A stretch of 64,000 nt of DNA from 40CM-2-70-7 sp035631315 (GTDB lineage: Bacteria; Gemmatimonadota; Gemmatimonadetes; Gemmatimonadales; GWC2-71-9). The notes beneath the pieces are model-generated. The model did no database searches, was not told the origin of the DNA, and saw nothing but the letters and a program-made list of their open reading frames with translations. The translations under genes and the position numbers were made by a program. The DNA lies in assembly GCA_035631315.1 (NCBI GenBank), contig DASQIZ010000010.1:1-64000 (forward strand). The letters are read 5' to 3'. Shown here piece after piece: positions 53,219-61,101 of the stretch (the first letter of the stretch is position 1; each line of letters begins with the position of its first letter).

Positions 53219-53671
53219 TTAGCGACCCGGACCGCCACCCATGCCACCGGCGGGACGCTGACGCATGACCCGCGGAGGAGGCGCCGCCTCGAGCTTCGTA
53301 GCGGCCGCCGCGGAGATTTTGCCGTGGATCTCCTTCAGCAGCGCGTCTTCCTGGTCCTGCAGTGGCTGCATGATGGCGCGCGCCGCGGCAAAGGCGGACC
53401 GCATGTCGCCGCCCGGGGCCATGCTTGCCCTGAGCGAGTCGCGAAGGGTCTGAGCTCTCTTCAGAATCGCATTGATCGAGTCGTACTGCGGCTGAATGGC
53501 CGTCTTCTCGGCGGCGGTCAGGCCCAGGGCCGTTCCGACCGAGTCCATGGTCATCCAGTGATTCGGGGGCGGCGCGAACCCGCGGCCACCACCCATCCCC
53601 CCACCGCCCTGCGCCGCGAGCGGCATGACAGCGCCCCCCAAGAGGGCGACGGCGACAAGCATCTTCCGCAT
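53219..53671 (-). CDS. Spy/CpxP-like periplasmic protein
   Basis: 150 residues with a signal peptide (after PLAAQ). The mature part is a Gly/Met-rich stretch, a helical core with LGLTAAEKTAIQPQYDSINA (an LTxxQ-like turn) and a long helix (QPLQDQEDALLKEIHGKISA), then an Arg/Pro/Gly tail. This fits small helical chaperone-like proteins of the Spy/CpxP class that respond to envelope or metal stress. It converges with the DUF5916 gene. Confidence 0.7.
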   Translation of the reverse strand: MRKMLVAVALLGGAVMPLAAQGGGGMGGGRGFAPPPNHWMTMDSVGTALGLTAAEKTAIQPQYDSINAILKRAQTLRDSLRASMAPGGDMRSAFAAARAIMQPLQDQEDALLKEIHGKISAAAATKLEAAPPPRVMRQRPAGGMGGGPGR

Positions 53672-53800
53672 CGGTTGTTCCTCCCTAAGGGCGCCGGGAT
53701 TGGCGCCACAGGTGTTTCTACGCCGCAGGGCCTCGCTTGGTTGAGAGGTTTTAACCCCTTGGCTTTGCGATGCTTGGCGGCTATCTTGCGCGGCTCAGAA

Positions 53801-54754
53801 ATGGCGGATTTGACCTTCTCCCGAAGCCAGCTGCTCCTGCTCGCGGGCACGGCCAACCGGCCGCTCGCCGAGGAGATGGCTCAGCATTTGGGACAGCCGT
53901 TGTGCGCGGTCACCATCCGGCGGTTCGCGGACGGTGAGATCTTCGTCAAGATCGACGAAAACGTCCGCGGGCGGGATGTCTTCATCATCCAGCCGACCAA
54001 TCCGCCGGCCGAGTATTACATCGAGCTGCTGCTGTTGATCGACGCGGCTCGGCGGGCCAGTGCGGCCCGCGTGACGGCAGTCCTGCCCTACTTCGGGTAC
54101 GCGCGGCAGGACCGGAAGGATCAGCCGCGGGTGGCGATCAGCGCGAAGCTGATGGCGAACCTGATCAGCCATGCGGGCGCGGACCGGGTGCTGGGAATGG
54201 ATTTCCACTCCCACCAGGTGCAGGGCTTCTTCGACCTCCCGGTGGACCATCTGTACTCGGCGCCGGTGTTCGTCGCGCACTTCCGCACCAAGGACCTGCG
54301 CGATCCGGTGGTCGTGGCCCCCGATGTCGGGTCAGCCAAGATGGCGCGCGGGTTCGCGAAGCGGCTCAACGCGTCGCTGGCGATCATCGACAAGCGGCGG
54401 CCGTCGGCGAATGTGGCGGAAGTGGTGAACGTGGTCGGCGATGTGGACGGCAAGGACTGTCTCATCCCCGACGACATGATCGATACCGCGGGCACGATTA
54501 CCGAAGCCGCGGCGGCGTTGAAGCGGCTCGGAGCCAAGCGGGTGTTCGCGTTCGCGACCCACGCCCTGCTCTCGGGTCCGGCGGTCGAACGGCTGCGCGC
54601 CGCGCCGATCGAGGAAGTCGCGGTGACGAACACCATCCGGCTGACGCCGGAACGGCAGTTCGAGAAACTCAAGGTGCTGTCCGTCGGGGCGATCCTGGCC
54701 AAGGCGATCAGCTACGAACATTCGAATCAGTCGGTCAGTTCTCTTTTCGACTAA
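53801..54754 (+). CDS. prs: Ribose-phosphate pyrophosphokinase
   Basis: 317 residues from ATG 53801; the frame is open upstream through the antisense of the Spy-like gene, but homology begins here. It makes PRPP from ribose 5-phosphate and ATP. Signatures are IRRFADGEIFVKIDENVRGRDVF, VLPYFGYARQDRKDQPR, GMDFHSHQVQGFFD, VAPDVGSAKMAR and the PRPP loop CLIPDDMIDTAGT. It is followed 12 bp later by rplY, the frequent prs-rplY-pth order. Confidence 0.96.
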   Translation: MADLTFSRSQLLLLAGTANRPLAEEMAQHLGQPLCAVTIRRFADGEIFVKIDENVRGRDVFIIQPTNPPAEYYIELLLLIDAARRASAARVTAVLPYFGYARQDRKDQPRVAISAKLMANLISHAGADRVLGMDFHSHQVQGFFDLPVDHLYSAPVFVAHFRTKDLRDPVVVAPDVGSAKMARGFAKRLNASLAIIDKRRPSANVAEVVNVVGDVDGKDCLIPDDMIDTAGTITEAAAALKRLGAKRVFAFATHALLSGPAVERLRAAPIEEVAVTNTIRLTPERQFEKLKVLSVGAILAKAISYEHSNQSVSSLFD

Positions 54755-54766
54755 GGCAGGAGTCGC

Positions 54767-55501
54767 ATGGCACAGATCGTCAGTCTCACCGCGCAGGCCC
54801 GCGAAACGACGGGCAAGGGCGCGGCGCGCCAGGCCCGGTTCGCCAAGAAGGTGCCGGCCGTGGTCTACGGACATGGCCGGGCCGCGCAGAACCTCACCGT
54901 CGACGGACCGTCGCTCGAGAAGGCTCTCATGGGCATCGAGCCGGAGAGCACGCTGATCGAGCTCACGGTCGACGGCAAGAAGGCGAAGGCGCTCATCCGC
55001 GAAATTCAGCGTCACCCCATCCGCCCCGACATCATCCACGTGGACTTCTACGAGATCCACGCGGATGAGAAGGTCAAGCTCAAGGTGCCGGTGCACCTCG
55101 TCGGGACTCCGGACGGCGTCCGCAACGCCGGTGGCGTGCTGGACCAGGTGACGCGCGAAGTCGAAATCGAAGTGCTCCCCGAGCACATCCCGGATCGCGT
55201 CGAGCTGGACGTATCGGCCCTGGTCATCGGGCACTCGCTCCATGTGAAGGACCTGGTGATTCCGAACGCGACGATCCTGACTCACGCCGATCTCACCATC
55301 GCGGTGGTCGTCCCGCCCCGTGCCGAGGAAGTCGCGGCGCCCGTGGCGGAAGGTGCAACCGAGGTGGCCGAGCCCGAGCTCATTCGCAAGGAGCGCGAGG
55401 GCGACGAAGAGGAAGGCGAAGCGGGCAAGCCGGCGGCGGAGGCCAAGGGCGAGGCCAAGCCCAAGGGCGAAGCCAAGCCCAAGGGCGGCAAAGAGGGATA
55501 A
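54767..55501 (+). CDS. rplY: 50S ribosomal protein L25/Ctc
   Basis: 244 residues, the long Ctc form. The N-terminal L25 domain binds 5S rRNA (LTAQARETTGKGAARQARFAK, then VPAVVYGHG) and is followed by the beta-barrel domain (about 95-190; HIPDRVELDVSALVIGHSLH). The C-terminal 40 residues are a charged tail ending in repeats of AKPKGE. The pth frame continues without shift after the TAA stop (see pth). Confidence 0.95.
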   Translation: MAQIVSLTAQARETTGKGAARQARFAKKVPAVVYGHGRAAQNLTVDGPSLEKALMGIEPESTLIELTVDGKKAKALIREIQRHPIRPDIIHVDFYEIHADEKVKLKVPVHLVGTPDGVRNAGGVLDQVTREVEIEVLPEHIPDRVELDVSALVIGHSLHVKDLVIPNATILTHADLTIAVVVPPRAEEVAAPVAEGATEVAEPELIRKEREGDEEEGEAGKPAAEAKGEAKPKGEAKPKGGKEG

Positions 55502-55504
55502 GTC

Positions 55505-56050
55505 CTGCGCGCCGTCGTCGGCCTGGGGAATCCGGGCGAAGAGTATCAGGCGACGCGCCACAACGCAGGCTTCTGGTTGGCGGACGCGCTCAACACGCGG
55601 TGGGGCTTCGGTCCCTTCCGGCGGGGTGAGCGCGCCCGCGTTTCGGAGGGTGAAGTCGAGGGCGTGCCGGTCCAGGTCCTCAAGCCCCAGACCTACATGA
55701 ATCGCTCGGGCGCAGGCCTAGTCTCCTTGCGCGCCGATCCTGCCTTCACTCCGGCCACCGATCTCCTGATCCTCGTCGACGAGTTCCGCATCGCCGCCGG
55801 CACGTTCCGGCTCCGGTTGGACGGATCGGCGGGCGGCCACAACGGGCTGAAGAGCATCGAAGGCGCCCTGCAATCCCAGAGCTACGCGCGTCTGCGCATC
55901 GGCGTCGGTCCCCTGCCCGAAGGCACCGGCGACTGGGCCGACTACGTCCTGGCCCCGGCCGATCCCGAGCAGAGGGAGCTGATCGAACAGGCGATGCCGA
56001 AAATGGTAGAGGCGGTGGAACGCTGGCTTCGGGGGGAAACTCCCGCGTGA
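55505..56050 (+). CDS. pth: Peptidyl-tRNA hydrolase with apparent CTG start
   Basis: About 181 residues if counted from CTG 55505. It frees tRNA from stalled peptidyl-tRNAs. The N-terminal VVGLGNPGEEYQATRHNAGF holds the active-site Asn and His, and later parts (LKPQTYMNRSGAG, LLILVDEF, GGHNGLKSIE and YARLRIGVGPLP) complete the enzyme. No ATG, GTG or TTG precedes the GLGNPG motif: after the rplY stop TAA (55499-55501) the same frame reads GTC CTG CGC GCC. A CTG start, or readthrough from rplY, must be assumed. Starting at TTG 55577 would delete the catalytic residues. GAGGG lies 8 bases before the CTG. The stop overlaps the next gene. Confidence 0.88.
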   Translation: MRAVVGLGNPGEEYQATRHNAGFWLADALNTRWGFGPFRRGERARVSEGEVEGVPVQVLKPQTYMNRSGAGLVSLRADPAFTPATDLLILVDEFRIAAGTFRLRLDGSAGGHNGLKSIEGALQSQSYARLRIGVGPLPEGTGDWADYVLAPADPEQRELIEQAMPKMVEAVERWLRGETPA

Positions 56051-57153
56051 ACCTCGTCCCCTGGTTCCCCGAAATCGCCGTGCTCGCCGGCGCCCTGGCA
56101 CTCCTCCCCGCCCTCGTCGGCCTGCGCCAGGCGACCCAGCGCCCCGTGCCGGCCACCTACCTGGAGCCCGTGGTGCTCGCGCTCATCGGGATGGTCGTGC
56201 TCGATGGCCTCGTGAGCGCGCGCACCGGTGCCAGCTTCGCCCTGGGCGCCATCTCCGGCGCCGCGGTCGCGTGGGTGGCGGACTTCAGTATCGAGCCTCG
56301 CCGGCTCGCGTTGTTCGCCGGCGGCGTGGTGCTCGTTGGCTTGGGACTGGTGTTCGAGCTGTTCGGCGTCGCGGCCGGTCTCGATGACGGCGGCTGGCAC
56401 CTGTTCGGCCAGCTCGTCGCCGCGTTCGCGTTGGGATCCGCATTGATCACCGCGCTGCGCCCGAGCACGCCCACGGCAGACGCATCGGATGCCGCGACGT
56501 TCGGTGCCGCTGCCACCCTCGTCATCGCTTCGGCGTCTCCGCTGGTCGCGAACCGCGTGGATGGCGCCGCGCTGCCGATGCTCGTGCTGGTAGCGGCACT
56601 GGTCCCGCTGGTCCTCGCGTTCGCGGGCAAGCGGTCGGGAAGCGTGAGCACCGCCGTGAGCGCGGCGGCGGTCGCGGCCGTTGCGGCCGTCGTCGCGGCG
56701 GGCCTAGACCCGGTGGCCCTCACGCTGCGCGAGGCGCCGATCCCATCCTGGGGTCCTACCGCCGCCATCCTGGGCGGCATCGCGCTCGGCGCGGTCGCGG
56801 TGGTGGTGCGGGACAAGCGCTGGGCGCTGGCCGTGCTCGTCGTCTCACTCGTGCCCTTTCACGTCCTCGGACCCTACGGCACGGCCCTCGGGGGACTCGC
56901 GGCAATGGCGGGGACGGGGCTCCTGCACCGCCCGTCGGTCGCCACCACGTTCCTGGGGGCGATCGCGCTTCTCGCGGCGTCGCACTCGCAGAGTCCGCTC
57001 GCCACTCCCGCTCACCTGGCCGGGTGGGTCAGCGTGGCGGTTACGCTGCTCGTCGTCGCCGGGATCGGCGCGCTCGGGAAAGGCTCCCGCCTGACGCTTG
57101 TGCGAGTGCTCTTCCTCATGTGGGTCGTATTCGCCCCCTTCATGTCGCGATAG
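56047..57153 (+). CDS. Polytopic membrane protein, unknown
   Basis: 368 residues with 10 to 12 predicted hydrophobic helices, Ala/Val/Leu-rich throughout and few conserved polar residues. The GTG start overlaps the pth stop (GTGA). No family recognised. It separates pth from ychF, which are often directly adjacent in other bacteria, so it may be lineage-specific. Confidence 0.6.
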   Translation: MNLVPWFPEIAVLAGALALLPALVGLRQATQRPVPATYLEPVVLALIGMVVLDGLVSARTGASFALGAISGAAVAWVADFSIEPRRLALFAGGVVLVGLGLVFELFGVAAGLDDGGWHLFGQLVAAFALGSALITALRPSTPTADASDAATFGAAATLVIASASPLVANRVDGAALPMLVLVAALVPLVLAFAGKRSGSVSTAVSAAAVAAVAAVVAAGLDPVALTLREAPIPSWGPTAAILGGIALGAVAVVVRDKRWALAVLVVSLVPFHVLGPYGTALGGLAAMAGTGLLHRPSVATTFLGAIALLAASHSQSPLATPAHLAGWVSVAVTLLVVAGIGALGKGSRLTLVRVLFLMWVVFAPFMSR

Positions 57154-57163
57154 AAAGACCGTA

Positions 57164-58267
57164 ATGCTTCGTCTTGGCATCGTCGGACTCCCCAACGTCG
57201 GGAAATCCACTCTCTTCAACGCGCTGACGTCATCGAAGGCGGCGGCCGCGGAGAATTATCCCTTCTGTACGGTCGACCCGAACGTCGGCGTGGTGGAAGT
57301 CCCCGATCCCCGGCTCGAGCAGCTCGTCGAGCTGGTCAAGCCCAAGAAGAAAGTCCCGGCGGTCGTGGAGTTCGTGGACATCGCCGGACTCGTCAAAGGC
57401 GCCTCGCAGGGCGAAGGCCTCGGCAATCAGTTCCTTTCGCATATCCGCGAAGTGGACGCAATCGTCCATGTGATCCGGTGCTTCGAAGATCCCGACGTCG
57501 TGCACGTGATGGGTCCCGTGGATCCCGTACGCGACCACGACGTGATCTCGGCGGAGCTGGCGCTCGCGGATGTGTCGGTCATCGACCGCCGGATGGACAA
57601 GACCCGCAAGAGCGCCAAGTCGGGCGACAAGGACGCGCAGGTCGAGATGGCGCTGCTGGAGCGCGTCACGATCGAGCTGAACGCCGGGAAGGGAGCGCGC
57701 GCGGCCGCCAAGGATGCAAAGGAGCTCGCGGCCCTGCGCGCGATGGGTCTCCTCACCTCCAAGCCGATTCTCTACGCCGCCAACGTGAGCGAGGACGACC
57801 TCGCTGCGGGCGGCGGAAAGTTCGTCGACGTCTTGAAGCAAGCCGTCGCCGCCCATCATGAGGAGGCCGAGCTGGTCCCCTTCTCCGCCAAACTGGAGGC
57901 GGAACTGGCGGAGTTGTCCCGTGACGAGCGGAAGGAATTCCTGTCGGGTGCCGGCGTGAAAGAGCCGGGCCTCGACCGCTTGATTCATGCCGGCTACGCG
58001 CTCCTGGGACTCCGGACCTACTTCACGGCCGGCGAGCAGGAAGTGCGCGCCTGGACGATTCACGTGAACGACACGGCGTACGATGCCGCCGGCGTCATTC
58101 ACTCGGACTTTCAGAAAGGTTTCATCCGGGCGGAGACGGTGAGCTTCGGAGATTTCACGAAGTCCGGCGGGTGGAAGCCGGCACGCGAACAGGGATTGGT
58201 GCGAAGTGAGGGCCGGGAGTACATCGTGCAGGACGGCGACGTCCTGCTCTTCCGCTTCAACGTGTAG
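57164..58267 (+). CDS. ychF: Redox-regulated ATPase YchF
   Basis: 367 residues from ATG 57164. An OLA1/YchF P-loop protein that prefers ATP and associates with ribosomes. G1 is GLPNVGKST, G3 is DIAGLVKGASQGEGLGNQFL, and the altered G4 is LYAANVSED in place of NKxD. The C-terminal TGS domain ends YIVQDGDVLLFRFNV. The stop lies 11 bp inside the convergent gene. Confidence 0.96.
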   Translation: MLRLGIVGLPNVGKSTLFNALTSSKAAAAENYPFCTVDPNVGVVEVPDPRLEQLVELVKPKKKVPAVVEFVDIAGLVKGASQGEGLGNQFLSHIREVDAIVHVIRCFEDPDVVHVMGPVDPVRDHDVISAELALADVSVIDRRMDKTRKSAKSGDKDAQVEMALLERVTIELNAGKGARAAAKDAKELAALRAMGLLTSKPILYAANVSEDDLAAGGGKFVDVLKQAVAAHHEEAELVPFSAKLEAELAELSRDERKEFLSGAGVKEPGLDRLIHAGYALLGLRTYFTAGEQEVRAWTIHVNDTAYDAAGVIHSDFQKGFIRAETVSFGDFTKSGGWKPAREQGLVRSEGREYIVQDGDVLLFRFNV

Positions 58268-59009
58268 TCAGCCCGGGGTGAAAGCCGCGGGTCCAGATCA
58301 CCACGGTGAACTCCTGTAGCGGCAGCTGTTGCAAGTAGTCGGTCTTCACCATCCACTGCCGGTCGGGACTGGTAGCCGCAGGCCGGGGAGGGTAGGGCAC
58401 CGGGTAGTACTCGATGCCGGCCACGTCTCCGAGCGGACGATCATCGGCATTCTCGTCCCGCTGAAAAACGCCATCCACATAAATCGATACCAGGACCGGC
58501 GTACCTCGATAGAAGGTCCGAGCGCCGCACCCGCCGCCCCCGACGAGACAGCCGTGGGCGATGTCGAGCGATTTCAGCAAGGCACGCAGATTCGCAAATC
58601 CCGCGCGGGCGATGTCGTCCCGGGTGAAGAACTTCCCGAACCCCTGCCGCGCCCGGTCGAAGAAGCCCGGCATCCCCCATCGGCCGACGAGATGCCAGTC
58701 TACATGCTCGACCGCAGGATCGAGGTCAGGTGCCTCGGTGTCGACCACCACGCGAAGCGCCTCAACGGTCGGACCTGCAGGGATGACGGCCGTTCCGCTG
58801 ACGCCGCCCCAGGTGAGGTGGAGCCGGGATGCGGACCCGGTGATCTCGAACTGCCCCGTGGAGTCAGTCGTGACCTGGCCGCCACCCGCCTCCACAACCG
58901 TCACCCCAGCGAGCGGATGCCCGGAGGCCAGGGACAGTACGGTTCCTTTCAAGACACTGGAATCGGCGTGGGGGAGGCTCAGGAGTACCGCCAGGCAATA
59001 GGCCCACAT
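58257..59009 (-). CDS. Secreted carboxypeptidase-regulatory-like plus plug-like domain protein
   Basis: 250 residues from ATG 59009, which opens the signal peptide (ending LPHAD). Residues about 18-90 form a carboxypeptidase D regulatory-like beta sandwich (LKGTVLSLASGHPLAGVTVVE, then TTDSTGQFEITG). The C-terminal half (about 115-245) resembles a TonB-receptor plug: FFTRDDIARAGFANLRALLK, then YRGTPVLVSIYVDGVF and DVAGIEYYPV. The beta-barrel expected after such a pair is missing. It may be a periplasmic adaptor or a truncated receptor. It converges with ychF. Confidence 0.7.
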   Translation of the reverse strand: MWAYCLAVLLSLPHADSSVLKGTVLSLASGHPLAGVTVVEAGGGQVTTDSTGQFEITGSASRLHLTWGGVSGTAVIPAGPTVEALRVVVDTEAPDLDPAVEHVDWHLVGRWGMPGFFDRARQGFGKFFTRDDIARAGFANLRALLKSLDIAHGCLVGGGGCGARTFYRGTPVLVSIYVDGVFQRDENADDRPLGDVAGIEYYPVPYPPRPAATSPDRQWMVKTDYLQQLPLQEFTVVIWTRGFHPGLTTR

Positions 59010-59121
59010 GCCTTTACCTACGCCCTTGGCCCCCTCCCCGTTCCCGACTATCTTTCGCGCCTCAATTCCCCTACTCGGTGCCGCACCTGCACCGGGTCGT
59101 TCTAGACCAAAGGGAGGTGGC

Positions 59122-59478
59122 ATGACTCGTCGATACGAGACGGTCTACATCTTTGACAGTGCCCTCGAGGAACCCGCCGTCACCGAGAAGCTCGATCGTT
59201 TTCACGCACTCCTGACCAAGGACGGGAAGGGGTCGATGACGAACGTGAGCCATTGGGGCAAGCGGACCCTCGCCTATCCCATCAAGAAGAAGGACACCGG
59301 CTACTACGTCGTGGCCCAGTTCGAGACCGCCGGGGACCTGCTCCCCGAGTACGAGCGCGCGGTCAAGCTGGACGAGGGCGTGCTGCGGTTCCTGGTGGTC
59401 GTCTCCGAAGCCGAAGCCAAGGCCGTGCCGGCACCGGCGATCGGCGGCGATGACGACGCTGAGGAGGACGACGCGTGA
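59122..59478 (+). CDS. rpsF: 30S ribosomal protein S6
   Basis: 118 residues from ATG 59122 with a strong AGGGAGGTGG site. Ferredoxin-like S6 fold: RYETVYIFDSALEE, then WGKRTLAYPIKKKDTGYYVVAQFE, then DEGVLRFLVV. The acidic C-terminal tail (DDDAEEDDA) is common. S6 pairs with S18, whose gene overlaps by 4 bases. Confidence 0.96.
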   Translation: MTRRYETVYIFDSALEEPAVTEKLDRFHALLTKDGKGSMTNVSHWGKRTLAYPIKKKDTGYYVVAQFETAGDLLPEYERAVKLDEGVLRFLVVVSEAEAKAVPAPAIGGDDDAEEDDA

Positions 59479-59696
59479 GACGCCCTTCGAAGACGTGCCC
59501 GGTGTGTGAGTCGGGAGTCCGGGTCCTGGATTACAAGGACGACCGGACCGTGAGCCGGTTCCTGACCGAGCGCGGGAAGATTCTCCCGTCGCGCCTGTCC
59601 GGCATGTGCGCACGGCACCAGCGACAGCTGGCCACCGCCATCAAGCGGGCGCGGCAGCTGGCCCTGATCCCGTACATCAAGGGCTTCACCGGCTGA
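59475..59696 (+). CDS. rpsR: 30S ribosomal protein S18
   Basis: 73 residues from GTG 59475 (GTGA overlap with rpsF). VLDYKDDRTVSRFLTERGKILPSRLSGMCARHQRQLATAIKRAR is the S18 core. It retains CPVC near the N-terminus and Cys/His in CARHQ, so it is the Cys-rich (C+) form of S18 that may bind zinc. Confidence 0.95.
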   Translation: MRRPSKTCPVCESGVRVLDYKDDRTVSRFLTERGKILPSRLSGMCARHQRQLATAIKRARQLALIPYIKGFTG

Positions 59697-59698
59697 CG

Positions 59699-60634
59699 AT
59701 GAGCTCCCCGCGGAGCATCTGGTGGCTCGTGAGCGGCACGGTAGTCCTCGCCGCCTTCGCGACGACCAGTGTACCGCTCGCGGGGGCGACGTTCGCGGGT
59801 CTCCAGCTGATCGGGGGCTCGCAGTCGAAATGGCACCGCGCGGCGGCCCTGGTGATCGGGCTCCTGGCGCTGGGGGCCCTGGTGGCGCCGCGAGAATCGC
59901 CGAGCGGTGCGGTGATCGCCGTCTTTCAGCTCTTCGCCGCCGTGGCCTTCGTCGTGATGGCGTGGAGCGCGCCGGGTCCGTTCCTGCCCCGCGCGACGGC
60001 TGCCCTCGCGTGGAGTGGAGCGAGTGCCGTGGTGCTCGCGTGGATGCTGAACGGCGCAGACACCTGGGGCCTCCTGGCCTGGGACACGCTCCGCGAAACG
60101 AGCTTCGCGCTGCGCTCGACGTTCGAAGTCATGTCCATCGACTCGGCCGTCGGGACGCTGGCGGACATGTACGGGAAGTTCGAGCCGCTGGTGCGCTTCT
60201 TCAGTACCGCGCGCCCGGCGCTCGCGATCTTGAGTGGGTACGGAGCCCTGGCGGTAGGGTGGCAGTGGCACATCCGGGCCGCCGAGAAGCCGCTGGGTCC
60301 GGCGTTGCGCCCGTTCCGGGAGTTCCGGCTCGCGGACGGCGCCGTGTGGGGCGTAATCGCGGCGGCGATCGCGTGGATCCTGTCGGGCGACGTTCCGGGC
60401 CTGCGCGTCGCCGCGCTGAACATCGGACTGATTCTGGGAGCGCTGTACGTGCTCCGCGGGGCGGCTGTGGTCGGCGCCGCCGCCGCCATCGTCGCGGTTC
60501 CGGCCTGGGTGCAGGCGCTGGCGGTGTTTTCGGGGGTGCTCTTCGCACCCGCCACCGCCCCGAGCCTCTGCGTCCTGGGTGTGAGTGATACCTGGTTGGA
60601 GTTCCGGCGCCGGCTCGAGAGCCGGCCGAACTGA
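59699..60634 (+). CDS. DUF2232-like polytopic membrane protein
   Basis: 311 residues with about eight hydrophobic helices, starting 2 bp after rpsR. A long polar loop (about 120-170: TLRETSFALRSTFEVMSIDS, then LVRFFSTARPALAIL) and a Trp/His-rich turn follow. Membrane proteins of the DUF2232/YybS type occur in ribosomal-protein operons between rpsR and rplI, which is the position here. Function unknown. Confidence 0.7.
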   Translation: MSSPRSIWWLVSGTVVLAAFATTSVPLAGATFAGLQLIGGSQSKWHRAAALVIGLLALGALVAPRESPSGAVIAVFQLFAAVAFVVMAWSAPGPFLPRATAALAWSGASAVVLAWMLNGADTWGLLAWDTLRETSFALRSTFEVMSIDSAVGTLADMYGKFEPLVRFFSTARPALAILSGYGALAVGWQWHIRAAEKPLGPALRPFREFRLADGAVWGVIAAAIAWILSGDVPGLRVAALNIGLILGALYVLRGAAVVGAAAAIVAVPAWVQALAVFSGVLFAPATAPSLCVLGVSDTWLEFRRRLESRPN

Positions 60635-60647
60635 TCACGAGGACGGC

Positions 60648-61091
60648 ATGGAAATCATTTTGCGGGAAGACGTGGAGCACGTCGGCAAGGCCGGCGAGGT
60701 CGTGAAGGTCAAGGACGGCTTCGCGCGCAATTTCCTGCTGCCCAAGGGCCTGGCCTATCCGGCCACCGAGGGCAACAAGAAGAAGATCACCTTCGAAGCG
60801 TCCCGCATCGTAAAGGTGCGCGCCGCCGAGAAGGATGCGGCACAGGTCGTGGCCGACAAGCTCGCGCAGGTCCACCTCACATTCGCCGTGAAGGTGGGTG
60901 AAGAAGACAAGCTGTACGGCTCCATCACCGCCGCCGACATCCAGCGCCGCCTCGCCGAAGCGGGGCACGACATCGACAAGCGCCAGATCGATCTCGCCGA
61001 GCCGATTCGCGCGCTGGGCGATTTCAAGGTGGGCGTGAAGGTGCACGCCGACGTCCGGCCCGAAGTGCAGGTGACGGTGGTCAAGGAGTAA
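60648..61091 (+). CDS. rplI: 50S ribosomal protein L9
   Basis: 147 residues from ATG 60648 (GAGGA upstream). The N-terminal domain is MEIILREDVEHVGKAGEVVK and KDGFARNFLLPKGLAYPAT, followed by the long connecting helix and the C-terminal domain (KLYGSITAADIQRRL, then HADVRPEVQVTVV). Binds 23S rRNA near L1. Completes the rpsF-rpsR-DUF2232-rplI group. Confidence 0.96.
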   Translation: MEIILREDVEHVGKAGEVVKVKDGFARNFLLPKGLAYPATEGNKKKITFEASRIVKVRAAEKDAAQVVADKLAQVHLTFAVKVGEEDKLYGSITAADIQRRLAEAGHDIDKRQIDLAEPIRALGDFKVGVKVHADVRPEVQVTVVKE

Positions 61092-61101
61092 GGCGCGCCC
61101 C

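Noticed and set aside
55441..55500. Repeats at the 3' end of rplY as a regulatory or CRISPR-like array
   Set aside because: They are in-frame AKPKGE codon repeats encoding the charged L25 tail; no array with spacers exists in the window.
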